A stretch of 34,171 bases of DNA from Arthrobacter nitrophenolicus (lineage in GTDB: Bacteria; Actinomycetota; Actinomycetes; Actinomycetales; Micrococcaceae). Both the position numbers and the translations under genes were made by a program. The stretch covers positions 1-34,171 of the forward strand of contig NZ_AOFD01000047.1 in NCBI RefSeq assembly GCF_000332815.1, in the 5' to 3' direction. The notes beneath the pieces are model-generated. The model did no database searches and was not told the DNA's origin. It saw only the letters and a list, made by a program, of their open reading frames with translations. Positions 25,359 to 34,171 of the stretch are shown here, in pieces. Position 1 is the stretch's first letter. Each line of letters opens with the position of its first letter.

Positions 25359-26873
25359 CTACTTCACATCCCCGTCCACCCAGTCCATGGACTTGGTGAC
25401 GGCTTTCCGCCAGAGGCGCATCTGCCGGTCCCGCTCGGCCGCGTCGAGCTGCGGCTCCCACCGTTTGTCCTCCGACCAGTTGGCTGACAGCTCGCCCAGG
25501 TCCTTCCAGAACCCGACCGCCAGCCCGGCCGCGTAGGCCGCCCCAAGCGCTGTGGTCTCGATGACCCTGGGACGGATGACGGGGACACCCAGGATGTCCG
25601 CCTGGAACTGCATCAGTGCGTCGTTGGCCACCATCCCGCCGTCGACCTTAAGCTCGCTGAGGGGCACGCCGGAGTCGGCGTTGACGGCGTCCAGCACCTC
25701 GCGGGTCTGGAAGGCGGTGGCTTCCAGCGCGGCACGGGCTATGTGGTTCTTGTTGACAAAACGGGTGAGGCCGACGATGGCGCCGCGGGCATCCGGGCGC
25801 CAGTGCGGGGCGAACAGGCCCGAGAACGCCGGAACGATGTAGACGCCGCCGTTGTCCTTGACGGACGCCGCCAGGGTTTCCACCTCTGGCGCGCTGCTGA
25901 TCATGCCCAGGTTGTCCCGCAGCCACTGGATGAGTGAGCCCGCGACGGCGATGGATCCTTCGAGGGCGTAGTGCGGGGCGGCGTCCCCCAGTTTGTAGCC
26001 GACCGTGGTGAGGAGTCCGTTCCTGGAGTGGACAATCTCCCCGCCGGTATTGAAGATCAGGAAGCAGCCCGTCCCGTACGTGTTCTTGGCCCCGCCGGTT
26101 TCGAAGGCCGCCTGCCCGAACGTGGCCGCCTGCTGGTCGCCGAGGATTCCGGCCACCGGCGTTTCCCGGAGCAGCTGGGAGGTGTGGACGTGGCCGTACA
26201 CCTCCGAGGACGACCTGATGGCCGGCATCATGCTGCGCTGCACGCCGAAGACCTTCAGGATGTCCTCGTCCCACTGCAGGGTCTCCAGGTCCATGAACAG
26301 CGTACGGGACGCGTTGGTGACGTCCGTGGCGTGGACGCCACCGTCCACGCCGCCCGTCAGGTTCCACAGCACCCACGCGTCAGTGTTGCCGAACAGCAGG
26401 TCGCCCGCTTCGGCACGTTCCCGGGCCCCCGCGACGTTGTCCAGGATCCACTTGATCTTGGTGCCCGAGAAGTAGGTGGCCAGCGGCAGTCCGACCTTCT
26501 GCTTGAAGCGGTCACTTCCGCCGTCCCGCGACAGTTCGTCCACGATGTCCTGCGTCCGGGTGTCCTGCCACACGATCGCGTTGTACACCGCCTCACCGGT
26601 GGTTTTGTCCCACACGACGGCGGTTTCGCGCTGGTTGGTGATTCCGACGGCGGCAATGTCGTGCCGCGTCAGGTTCGCCTTGGACAGGGCGGAGGCAATG
26701 ACTTCGCGGGTGTTGTTCCAGATTTCCGCTGGGTCATGTTCCACCCAGCCTGCCTGCGGGAAGATCTGCGCGTGCTCCATCTGCCCCGAGGAGACAATGC
26801 CGCCGGAGTGGTCGAAGATGATGGCGCGGGTGCTGGTGGTGCCCTGGTCGATGGCGAGAATGTACTGGTTCAT
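25359..26873 (-). CDS. glpK: Glycerol kinase
   Basis: GlpK converts glycerol and ATP to sn-glycerol-3-phosphate. The 504-residue FGGY-family protein shows the phosphate-1 motif DQGTTSTRAIIFDHSG at the N-terminus, GWVEHDP and YGTGCFLIFNTG. The C-terminal signature LKVDGGMVANDALMQFQADILGV is also present. Length is typical. AAGGA lies 8-9 nt before the ATG. It follows glpD by 49 bp and ends 28 bp from the convergent PEP-utilising gene. No glycerol facilitator (glpF) is visible in the window, so uptake must be encoded elsewhere. Confidence 0.96.
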   Translation of the reverse strand: MNQYILAIDQGTTSTRAIIFDHSGGIVSSGQMEHAQIFPQAGWVEHDPAEIWNNTREVIASALSKANLTRHDIAAVGITNQRETAVVWDKTTGEAVYNAIVWQDTRTQDIVDELSRDGGSDRFKQKVGLPLATYFSGTKIKWILDNVAGARERAEAGDLLFGNTDAWVLWNLTGGVDGGVHATDVTNASRTLFMDLETLQWDEDILKVFGVQRSMMPAIRSSSEVYGHVHTSQLLRETPVAGILGDQQAATFGQAAFETGGAKNTYGTGCFLIFNTGGEIVHSRNGLLTTVGYKLGDAAPHYALEGSIAVAGSLIQWLRDNLGMISSAPEVETLAASVKDNGGVYIVPAFSGLFAPHWRPDARGAIVGLTRFVNKNHIARAALEATAFQTREVLDAVNADSGVPLSELKVDGGMVANDALMQFQADILGVPVIRPRVIETTALGAAYAAGLAVGFWKDLGELSANWSEDKRWEPQLDAAERDRQMRLWRKAVTKSMDWVDGDVK

Positions 26874-26922
26874 GGATGACGTCCTTGTCGGTTTGGTGGC
26901 GGTGGATGGCGGCGGGGTACCG

Positions 26923-28751
26923 CTACGCCACCAGGCTGGGCGTTTCCACCCGGTGGAAGCGCTTCAGCACGTCCTGGGCGTGGAGGATCTCCGCTTTCCG
27001 GGCTGCTGCATCCCATCCAAGCGGAACAGCCAGCACTTCTGCCACCTCATTGAGCAGTTCCCCCGTGACGAGCCCGCGGAAGGCCAGGGAGGTCCGCCGG
27101 ATGAGGACGTCCACCAGGTGGCCCACCTGCTCGTTGGCAGCCATGAACTCGAGTTCACGCACGCTCAGCTCGCGGGTGGAGTGCAGCGGCCGGTCCTCGC
27201 CGGCGTCGAGGTATTCCATGACCGCCTCCGCACGGGTGCCGTAGCGCGTCAGGAGCCCGGCGGTGCGGTCCGCGTCCCGGCCGGGGGCCATATGCGCCTT
27301 GATCCACTGCTGGACGCCTGGCTCGTCGGCGGGGAAACCGGCGCCGCCGCCGATGGGCAGCTGTGCAGTGCTCACCTGGCGCTCCTTGCCCAGCACGGCC
27401 AGGACGTCGTCGGCCAGGTGCTCGGCGAGGGCACGGAAGGTGGTCCATTTGCCGCCAACCAGGCTCAGGACGACGGCGCCCGTCCCGCCAGCTGCCGGAC
27501 CGCGGCGCTCGATGCGGTAGTCGCGGGAGACGAAGCCCGGCTGGGTGGCGTCATGCCGGGGCAGGGGACGTACGCCCGAAAAGGTGTAGACGATCTGTTC
27601 GCGGGTCACCGGGACCGCGGGGAACACGTGCCCGATGAGGTCGAAGAAGTACGAGATTTCCTCGTCGGTGCAGACGGCGTCCTCGGCCATGTCGGCATCC
27701 ACGTCGGTGGTGCCCACCAGCACGCGGTCACCCATCGGATAGATCAGGACGATCCGGCCATCCGTGTGCTCGAAGAAGATCTCCCGGCCGCGGCAGGCCT
27801 CGAGCAGGGCGGGGTTGTCCAGCACGATGTGCGAGCCTTGGTGCCGCCCATGAAGGACGAGGTGGAGCCCATCGCCTGGTTGGTCAGGTCAACCCAGGCA
27901 CCGGTGGTGTTGACGATGACGTCGGCGGTGAAGTCGAATTCGTCCCCCGTCAGTTCGTCCCGGAGCCGGACGGTGCTTCCCCGCCCGGTTCCAGGGTTGG
28001 GCCGGGACGTCATGGACTGCAGTGACACGTAATTGCTGGCACGGGCAGTGTCTCCCTGCCCCGGGGCGGCGCCCGTCCGGCCGGCCAGTTCGCCGTCCTG
28101 CAGCACGTCGAGGGTAAGCCGCTCGGGGTTGTGCACGGAGGCATCGAAGTAGGTGGCCGTGTATTTGACGTCGGGCCGCAGCGCAGGCAGCTCCGCCAAT
28201 GCCCGCTTGTGGTCAAGGAACCGGTGCCGGGGCACTGTACCGCCGGCCCGGGAAAAGGAGTCGTACAGGCTCAGGCCGAGCTTGATCAGGAACGCGCCGC
28301 GCTCCTTCGGTTTGCCCTGCTGCTTGTGCGTGAGGAAGCGTAGGGGCGCGGCCAGTACGCCGGAGAAGGTGCTGAAGATTGGAATGGTGGTCTGCAGCGG
28401 CTTGACGTAGTGCGGCGCGATCCGGAGCAGCCTGTTGCGCTCCACCACCGACTCCCGGACCAGCCGGAACTCGCCGTTTTCCAGGTAGCGGATGCCGCCG
28501 TGGATCATGTGCGATGACGCACCGCTTGCACCCTGGCAGTAGTCGCCGCGTTCCACGAGTGCGACGTCGACACCCTGCAGGGCAAGGTCGCGGAACGTGC
28601 CCACACCGTTGATGCCGCCGCCCACCACCAGCACTTTGGCATGCGGACGCCGCTTCAGGTTGCCCACCGGGCTTCGCACCGACCCCGGCTTCGGCGCTTC
28701 GGCGGACTGCCGGGGCGCGGATGGATGGACGGTTGGCTCTGTGGCTCCCAC
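26923..28751 (-). pseudogene. glpD: Aerobic glycerol-3-phosphate dehydrogenase GlpD, frameshifted (probable sequence error)
   Basis: GlpD is the membrane-associated FAD enzyme that oxidises glycerol-3-phosphate to dihydroxyacetone phosphate, feeding electrons to quinone. The first frame has the Rossmann FAD motif VLVVGGGINGVGTFRDLALQ and GASGASSHMIHGGIRYL. It runs to FMGGTK and then loses sense. The second frame resumes with LDNPALLEACRGREIFF and YPMGDRVLVGTTD and runs to the C-terminal domain. Adding one G at 27836-27837 (coding AAGGCTCG to AAGGGCTCG) restores GGTKGSHIVLDNPALLEA, which is canonical GlpD, and a 609-residue protein. The start is GTG 28749-28751 with AGGAG 5 nt upstream. It is co-directional with glpK and divergent from the SorC-type regulator. 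Confidence 0.93.
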
Positions 28752-28869
28752 AACTACTCCTGGTGATTTCTCCCGATGCGCGGCGCTTTCGCCGCCGTTC
28801 CCAAACCATGGTTGAACTGATGGAAAATGGAGTCAAGCTCAATGCACAAACGTGCAGAACGGAATGCCG
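28752..28869. promoter_or_regulatory. glpD / regulator divergent promoter region with a palindrome
   Basis: This 118-bp region separates divergent glpD and the SorC-type regulator. It contains a perfect inverted repeat TGCAC-AAAC-GTGCA (28843-28856), 14 bp upstream of the regulator's likely ATG at 28870. The position suits autorepression or control of the divergent unit. Nearby AT-rich sequence could hold the promoters, but hexamers are not assigned. Confidence 0.5.
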
Positions 28870-29853
28870 ATGAACCCCTCCCGGCACGCGGATGCCCTCC
28901 GCGCTGCACAGATGTACTATCTGCAGGATCTCACCATGGATGCCATCGCACGGGAACTCCGGACCTCCCGGTCCACCGTTTCCCGGCTTCTTTCCGCTGC
29001 CCGCGAATCCGGCCTGGTCCAGGTCCAGATCCGCAACCCCCTGGACACCGGGCCCGAACTGGAGGGCATGATCCGGCAGCGCTACAGCGTGGACGTGCAC
29101 GTGGTCCCCGTCCTCGAGACGCTCAACGAGGCCGAAACCCTGGACCGGGTGGCCATCCAGGCAGCCCGGACCATCGGGCCGCTGGTGGACTCGAACACCA
29201 TCATCGGGGTGGCCTGGGGATCGACCATCAGTGCCGTCAGCCGGCACCTGACAAGGAAGATCACCCATGACAGCGTCATCGTCCAGCTGAACGGTGCGGG
29301 CAACATGCACACCACCGGCATTACCTACGCCAGCGACATCATGCGCCGCTTCGGCAGTGCGTACGGAGCCCGCGTGGAGCAGTTCCCGGTGCCCGCTTTT
29401 TTCGACCATGCCGCCACCAAGACCGCCATGTGGAATGAACGCAGCGTGCAGCGCATCCTGGCGCTGCAGGCGAAGATGAGCATCGCCATCTTCGGCGTCG
29501 GCTCGGTGGATGCCGATTACCCGAGCCACGTCTACTCCGGCGGCTACCTGGACGAGGACGACCTCCACGCGCTGGCCACCTCGGATGTGGTGGGTGACGT
29601 TGCCACGGTCTTCTTCCGCGGCGACGGGTCCTCCGACGGCATTGTCCTGAACGAACGCTCCACCGGCCCGGCCCTTTCACAGCTCCGGCAGGTGCGGCGG
29701 AGGATCTGCGTGGTCTCCGGCGCCTCCAAGATCGACAGCCTGCGGGGAGCCCTGGCAGCAAACCTTGCCACCGACCTGATCCTGGATGAAGCAACCGCGC
29801 GGCGGCTGGTGGATTTCGAAGGCCTCGCCACCGCGAGTGGTAGAGTCGATGCC
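28870..29853 (+). CDS. SorC/DeoR-type sugar-binding transcriptional regulator, in frame with the next gene
   Basis: The product starts with a helix-turn-helix (AAQMYYLQDLTMDAIARELRTSRSTVSRLL, residues 11-40). A SorC-type effector-binding domain follows with IIGVAWGSTISAV, VQLNGAGNM and IAIFGVGSV. The domain ends near LILDEATARRLVD. SorC-type regulators bind phosphorylated sugars. Being divergent from glpD-glpK, it is probably their regulator; that is inference from position. I choose ATG 28870 (CGGA just upstream), though ATG 28864 and GTG 28852 are in frame. No stop follows the domain: the frame continues through about 17 residues directly into the aldo/keto reductase ATG at 29854. The end given is the last base before that ATG. 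Confidence 0.85.
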
Positions 29854-30722
29854 ATGAGAACCTCACCCCGGCTCAGCCTGAACAACGGCGTGCTGATCAA
29901 CCAGCTCGGCTTCGGGCTGTACAAGGTGCCCGCTGCCGAAGCCGAAGGGCTCGTTGCCATGGCCCTCGCGGCGGGTTACCGCCACTTCGACACGGCAGCG
30001 ATGTACGGCAACGAGCTGGGCGTGGCGCGCGGCATCAGCCCCCAGCTCAGCGCGCAGGCGGGCAGCGGAGGGTCAGGTGAGCTCTTTCCGGCCCTCTCCA
30101 GGGAGGATATCTTCATCACCACCAAGGTCTGGAACGACCATCACGCTACGACGCCACGCTCCGGGCTTTCGATGACTCGATGGTCAACCTGGGGCTGGAC
30201 TACGTGGACATGTACCTCATCCACTGGCCCTGCCCGCGGCAGGGGCTGTACCCGGAGACCTACCGGGCACTGGAAACGCTGTACCGGGAAGGCAGGGTCC
30301 GCGCCATCGGCGTCAGCAACTTCCAGCCCGCACACCTTGACCGGCTGCTGCAGACGGCCGAGGTGGTTCCCGCCGTCAACCAGATTGAGCTCCATCCCTG
30401 GCTGCAGCAGGAGGAACTGCGCAGCAAGCACAAGGAGCTGGGCATCATGACCGAAGCCTGGAGTCCCCTCGGCAGGGGCCAGGTGCTCGCCGATCCCGTG
30501 ATCGGGGCCTGCGCGGCGGAACACCGCAGGACCCCTGCCCAGGTGATCCTGCGCTGGCACATGCAGCTTGGCCATGTGGCCATTCCCAAGGCGAGCTCCG
30601 AAGCACGCATCCGCGAAAACATGGATGTCTTTGGCTTCGATCTTTCCGAGCGGGACATGGCAGCGATCGCCGGGCTGGAGCGGGGACACCGCACCGGCTC
30701 CCATCCCGACAACGTCAACTAG
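29854..30722 (+). pseudogene. Aldo/keto reductase, frameshifted (probable sequence error)
   Basis: AKR enzymes reduce aldehydes and ketones with NADPH. The catalytic tetrad is visible: Asp and Tyr in YRHFDTAAMYGNE, Lys in FITTKVW, and His in YLIHWPCP. Also present are GVSNFQPAHLDRL, AVNQIELHPW and the cofactor-binding end AIPKASSEARIRENMDVF. The frame breaks at 30145, where CATCACGCTACG should read CATCACGGCTACG. Adding that G restores NDHHGYDATLRAFDDSMVNLG and gives 289 residues, normal length. The sequence resembles 2,5-diketogluconate reductase-type enzymes, but the substrate is unknown. Its stop overlaps the AGGAG of the downstream hydrolase gene. Confidence 0.88.
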
Positions 30723-30734
30723 GAGCCGGTGACA

Positions 30735-31664
30735 ATGAAAACAACCAGCCCGGGACAGTCCACCGCGCCCGCCTACATCAGCCCGGACCTCGCCGCCCGC
30801 ACCACCGCCGCCACCGTGGAGGTGGACGGTGCCACGGTTGCCTACTGGACCTGTGCACCCCTGCACGCCACCCCGGACACCCGCACCATCCTGGTCATCC
30901 ACGGTTTCCGCGGCGACCACCACGGCCTGCTGCGGGTGGCCGACCAGCTTCCGGACATGCGCCTGGTCATGCCCGACCTTCCCGGATTCGGCAGTTCCGG
31001 GGCCTTCCGGTCCGGCGCCCACTCGGTGGAACGCTACGGCCGGTTCATTGCGGACTTCATGGCGGCACTTGGCCTGGGCCCTGACACTGTCCTGCTGGGC
31101 CATTCGTTCGGGTCCATCATCGCCGCGCACTTCGTGGCAGCCAATCCGGACGCCGTCAGCCCGCTCATCCTCATCAACCCCATCGCCGCCCCCGCTCTTG
31201 AGGGGCCGAAAGGGATCATGACCCGGCTGGCAGTGCTCTACTACCGCCTGGGTGCCCGCCTCCCCCGGCCCCTGGGGCTCGCGCTGCTGCGCAGCCCGCT
31301 GATCGTCCGCGTGATGAGCGAAGCCATGGCCAAGACGAAGGACAGCAGCCTCCGCAACTTCATCCACGGCCAGCACCACGCCTACTTCAGTGCGTTCGCG
31401 AACCGGGACAGCCTGCTCGAAGCCTTCACCGCGTCCGTCAGCAGCCACGTGGCTGAGGTGGCCGGAAGCCTGAACCTTCCCGTGCTGCTGGTTGCCGGCG
31501 AGAAAGACGAGATCGCCATGCTTCCGGACCAGCACCGCCTGGCGGCACTCCTTCCGGACGGGCAGCTCACGGTGATTCCCGGCGTCGGGCACCTGATCCA
31601 CTACGAGACGCCCGAACCCGCCGCCCGCTCCATCCGCAGCTTCCTGGAGGACCACCCCGCGTGA
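30735..31664 (+). CDS. Alpha/beta hydrolase
   Basis: The 309-residue protein has the alpha/beta hydrolase fold: oxyanion-hole region VIHGFRGDHHG, nucleophile elbow GHSFGS (Ser), acid in LLVAGEKDE (probable Asp) and catalytic His in VIPGVGHLIHYE. The substrate is not predictable. ATG 30735 is preferred because AGGAG at 30721-30725 lies 9 nt upstream; the GTG at 30729 would be only 3 nt away. It follows the aldo/keto reductase by 12 bp and overlaps the glycosyltransferase start by 4 bp (GTGA), so the three genes form an operon. Confidence 0.9.
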   Translation: MKTTSPGQSTAPAYISPDLAARTTAATVEVDGATVAYWTCAPLHATPDTRTILVIHGFRGDHHGLLRVADQLPDMRLVMPDLPGFGSSGAFRSGAHSVERYGRFIADFMAALGLGPDTVLLGHSFGSIIAAHFVAANPDAVSPLILINPIAAPALEGPKGIMTRLAVLYYRLGARLPRPLGLALLRSPLIVRVMSEAMAKTKDSSLRNFIHGQHHAYFSAFANRDSLLEAFTASVSSHVAEVAGSLNLPVLLVAGEKDEIAMLPDQHRLAALLPDGQLTVIPGVGHLIHYETPEPAARSIRSFLEDHPA

Positions 31665-32746
31665 AGATCATCATCGATGCCCGTTTCACCAGGACCGACC
31701 ACCACGACGGCATCAGCCGCTACGGCGCGAGCCTGATTGCCGCGACGGCGAAAATCGCCGATGTGTCCATGCTCATTTCCGATGTCCGGCAGCTCGCCCT
31801 GCTTCCGGATGTCCCCTACACCCTGATCAGCAGCCCGCTGTCCCCCCGGGAGCTGTTCGTGGCGCGCACGGTCAACGCGCTGGGCGCCGACGTGGTGGTG
31901 TGCCCCATGCAGACCATGGGAACCTGGGGCCGGAAATACGGCCTGGTCCTGACCCTGCACGACCTCATCTACTACGAGCACCCGGATCCCCCCGGCTTCC
32001 TGCCCGCACCCGTGCGCCTGCTGTGGCGGCTCTACCACAAGGCATTCTGGCCGCAGCGGGTGCTCCTCGACCGCGCCGATACGGTGGCCACGGTCAGCCG
32101 GACCACGGAAGCACTCATCGCCAAGTACCGCCTGACCCGCCGCCCGGTGCGGATCATCAGCAACGCCCCGCAGCCCGAACTGGACCCCAGGCCCGCCGAG
32201 GCCGGGGCGGAGAAGTCGATTGTCTACATGGGCTCCTTCATGCCCTACAAGAATGTAGAGACCATGGTGGCCGGCATGGCGCAGCTTCCCGGCTACACCC
32301 TCCACCTGCTCAGCAGGATCACCCCGCAGCGGCGGGCGGAGCTGGAAGCCCTGGTGGCACCGGATGCCTCCGTGGTCTTCCACAACGGGGTGACCGACGA
32401 GGAATACGCCACGCTGCTGCGGACCGCCACGGCCCTGGTCAGCCTCTCCCGCGCCGAAGGCTACGGGCTCCCCCTGGTCGAGGCCATGTCGCTCGGCACT
32501 CCAGTCATCGCCAGCGACATTCCCATCTTCCGGGAAGTGGGCGGCGACGCGGCAACGTACGTGGACCCCGCCTCCCCGGGGCAGTTTGCCGAGGCCGTGG
32601 CCAGGCTCCAGGACCCGGCCACCTGGCAGGCGGTGTCCCGCAGGTCCCTGGCCCGTGCCCGCGAGTTCAGCTGGGATGAATCGGCACGGCAGCTGGTGGA
32701 GGTGGCCGCCGAGATCGTCAAGCGGCGCCGCGGCAGGACGCGCTAG
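31661..32746 (+). CDS. GT4-type glycosyltransferase
   Basis: The 361-residue protein is a GT-B retaining glycosyltransferase. The N-terminal domain starts IIIDARFTRTDHHDGISRYG and includes VLTLHDLIYYEHPDPPGF. The C-terminal donor-binding domain has SIVYMGSFMPYKNVETMV, the E-x7-E segment AEGYGLPLVEAMSLGTPVIAS and EVGGDAATYVDP. Mannosyl- and rhamnosyltransferases are common in this family; the acceptor is unknown. It starts with GTG 31661, overlapping the hydrolase stop as GTGA, and ends in a 4-bp CTAG overlap with the convergent priA stop. Confidence 0.92.
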   Translation: MKIIIDARFTRTDHHDGISRYGASLIAATAKIADVSMLISDVRQLALLPDVPYTLISSPLSPRELFVARTVNALGADVVVCPMQTMGTWGRKYGLVLTLHDLIYYEHPDPPGFLPAPVRLLWRLYHKAFWPQRVLLDRADTVATVSRTTEALIAKYRLTRRPVRIISNAPQPELDPRPAEAGAEKSIVYMGSFMPYKNVETMVAGMAQLPGYTLHLLSRITPQRRAELEALVAPDASVVFHNGVTDEEYATLLRTATALVSLSRAEGYGLPLVEAMSLGTPVIASDIPIFREVGGDAATYVDPASPGQFAEAVARLQDPATWQAVSRRSLARAREFSWDESARQLVEVAAEIVKRRRGRTR

Positions 32747-34171
32747 AGCACGTCCACGCCGTCCAGCCGGAGCTGGACGGGATCCATGGTGCGCTTGGCG
32801 GCTGCAGCGGCCCGCGTCACCCGGAGCACCCGAACCACGGCGGCCGCCTGGCTGTAGGGAAAGAACAGGAGCGTCCGGACGTCCTCGGCAGCGCGGCGCG
32901 GCGAGGGCGGACCGTTCAGCAGCAGGGGCGCCGGCCCGGCCGTGCGGAGCGTGATCCCGGCCGTCTCAAGCTCGGCTTCCACCGCCCCGGTGTAATGCTC
33001 GACGGCGGCCCTGGGTCCCGTGACGGACGCGATCCGTACGGCGGGAGGCAGCTGGAGTTCGGCCCGGAGGGAGAGTTCCCGTTGGGCATAGCCGGCCGGG
33101 TCCCAGCGGAGGAGCGCACCCGTGGCGGCGGTATCCGACGCCGTCACCACCACCAGCCCCCCGGCTGCCGCCGGACGGACCAGCGCGGCGGCATTGAACC
33201 AGCGCCGGACAGTGTCCTCACCGGCGCGCAACGTTTCCCGGCGCAGCAGGGAGTCGCCGTCCAGCAGCAGCGCTGCCGCATAACCGCCGTCCGCCACGGG
33301 TTCCGCCCCGACCGTCGCCACGACGAGGGCCTTGCCGTCACCGACGGACGCCTTCACCTGGTCGCCGGAGGAGGTCACCACGGTGGTGCCGGGGAACGCA
33401 CGGCCAAGTTCCTCCGCGGTGCGCAGCACGCCGGTGGCACCTTTGCGCAGCCGCCGCCCGCCGCAGTGGCCGCACCTCCAGTCCGGAGCGGGCGTGGAGC
33501 ACCAGCGGCATTGGGGCAGGGCGGCGGTGCCGGCCAGCGCCAGCGGCCCCCGGCAGGTCCCGCAGCGGGCGGGTTCACGGCAGGTTTCACAGGCAAGGGA
33601 CGGGGCATAGCCTGCGCGCGCAACCTGGACCAGGACCGGGCCGCGTTCCAGGCCCTCCTTGGCAGCGCGCCAGGCGGCGCCGGGCAGCCGGGCCACCGTG
33701 GCCAACGGATCACGTTCCTGCTCGAAGCTGTCTGCGGTGTTGACCACCCGGGGCACGGTGCGGCGGACATCCGGCCGGTCCGCCTCCACGGGAAGCACCC
33801 ATCCGGCTTCCACCAGGCGCTGCACCTCGGTGCTGCGGGCGTGCCCGGCAAGGAGGCAGGCCGCGCCTTCCTGTTCAGCGCGCAGCAGCAGGACCTCCCT
33901 GGCATGGGCGTACGGTGCACGTTGCTCTATGTGGAGGTCGTCGCCGTCGTCCCAGCAAACCACCAGGCCAAGGTTCCGGACGGGGGCGAACGCCGCAGAC
34001 CTGGTGCCGATGGCCACGCGGGCCTGCCCGGCCAGGAGGCGCAGGAAGTTGCGGTAGCGGGGCGTCGGCCCGTCCTCCGCGGTAAGCCGGGCGACGGCGG
34101 CCTCCGGCAGCACGGCATGCAGGGCGTTTTCCAGCCGGTCCAGGTCGCGGTTGTCGGGAACCACCAGGACT
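32743..34171 (-). CDS. priA: Primosomal protein N' (PriA), actinobacterial type, 5'-partial
   Basis: PriA recognises stalled forks and restarts replication. This fragment holds the C-terminal 475 residues or so; the start lies beyond the right edge, since the frame stays open there (VLVVPDNRDLDRLENAL). Zinc-binding cysteines are clear (CETC, CGTC, CRWC, CGHC). The region that normally carries the DEEH helicase box reads GLVVCWDDGDDLHIEQRAPYAHARE, so the catalytic Asp-Glu-x-His is not conserved. Actinobacterial PriA is known to lack recognisable helicase motifs, and this agrees. The stop TAG at 32743-32745 overlaps that of the convergent glycosyltransferase. Confidence 0.93.
   Translation of the reverse strand, partial: VLVVPDNRDLDRLENALHAVLPEAAVARLTAEDGPTPRYRNFLRLLAGQARVAIGTRSAAFAPVRNLGLVVCWDDGDDLHIEQRAPYAHAREVLLLRAEQEGAACLLAGHARSTEVQRLVEAGWVLPVEADRPDVRRTVPRVVNTADSFEQERDPLATVARLPGAAWRAAKEGLERGPVLVQVARAGYAPSLACETCREPARCGTCRGPLALAGTAALPQCRWCSTPAPDWRCGHCGGRRLRKGATGVLRTAEELGRAFPGTTVVTSSGDQVKASVGDGKALVVATVGAEPVADGGYAAALLLDGDSLLRRETLRAGEDTVRRWFNAAALVRPAAAGGLVVVTASDTAATGALLRWDPAGYAQRELSLRAELQLPPAVRIASVTGPRAAVEHYTGAVEAELETAGITLRTAGPAPLLLNGPPSPRRAAEDVRTLLFFPYSQAAAVVRVLRVTRAAAAAKRTMDPVQLRLDGVDVL

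Noticed and set aside
6298..30722. Biological pseudogenisation of seven genes
   Set aside because: All eight lesions are single-base losses in G/C runs, with perfect family sequence on both sides and no other decay, which favours sequencing error.

Overview
The window is a chromosomal segment of a high-GC Gram-positive bacterium, most likely Arthrobacter/Pseudarthrobacter or another Micrococcaceae. This rests on protein character, frequent GTG/TTG starts, and the gene order hrcA-dnaJ-rsmE, phoH-ybeY-CNNM-era, lepA-hemW and holA-comEC-comEA-leuS, which I recognise from actinobacterial chromosomes; no database was searched. I see no insertion sequence, prophage, CRISPR array, tRNA or rRNA. The content is mainly housekeeping, with a metabolic block at the right end.

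Layout. 1-5058 (minus strand): phoH, ybeY, a CNNM/CBS membrane protein and era are translationally coupled, followed by a partial LytR-CpsA-Psr gene that leaves the window. 5358-6311 (plus): a GerMN-type lipoprotein. 6298-9303 (minus): the heat-shock operon hrcA-dnaJ-rsmE behind a CIRCE operator at 9376-9402. 9494-10883 (plus): a DUF3097 gene and a small DUF4870-like membrane protein. 10887-10982: a duplicated 39-bp element. 10992-14111 (minus): lepA and hemW. 14288-15256 (plus): a PemK/MazF-like gene and rpsT. 15341-22965 (minus): leuS with a leader-peptide attenuator, degV, comEA, comEC and holA. 23080-25330 (plus): a PEP-utilising-enzyme gene resembling rifampicin phosphotransferases. 25359-28751 (minus): glpD and glpK, divergent from a SorC-type regulator followed by an aldo/keto reductase, an alpha/beta hydrolase and a GT4 glycosyltransferase (plus, to 32746). 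32743-34171 (minus): the C-terminal part of priA.

Two observations stand out. First, leuS is preceded by an eight-residue leader ORF (MRAILLLS) with three consecutive Leu codons, a pausing-type hairpin and an intrinsic terminator. Its promoter appears to place the transcript start on the ATG, so this looks like a leaderless leucine attenuator. Second, seven genes (rsmE, hrcA, the DUF3097 gene, comEC, the PEP-utilising gene twice, glpD and the aldo/keto reductase) are broken by eight frameshifts. Each is repaired by adding one G or C to a short G/C run, and every repaired length is a multiple of three. This looks like consensus error in the assembly rather than biological decay, so the genes should be read as probably intact in the organism.

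How the genes work together: the left half covers ribosome maturation and proteostasis (YbeY, Era, LepA, RsmE, S20, HrcA/DnaJ). The middle holds competence/DNA-uptake genes beside the replication clamp-loader delta subunit and leucyl-tRNA synthetase. The right half is a glycerol catabolic locus (GlpK phosphorylates glycerol, GlpD oxidises glycerol-3-phosphate) with a probable local regulator.
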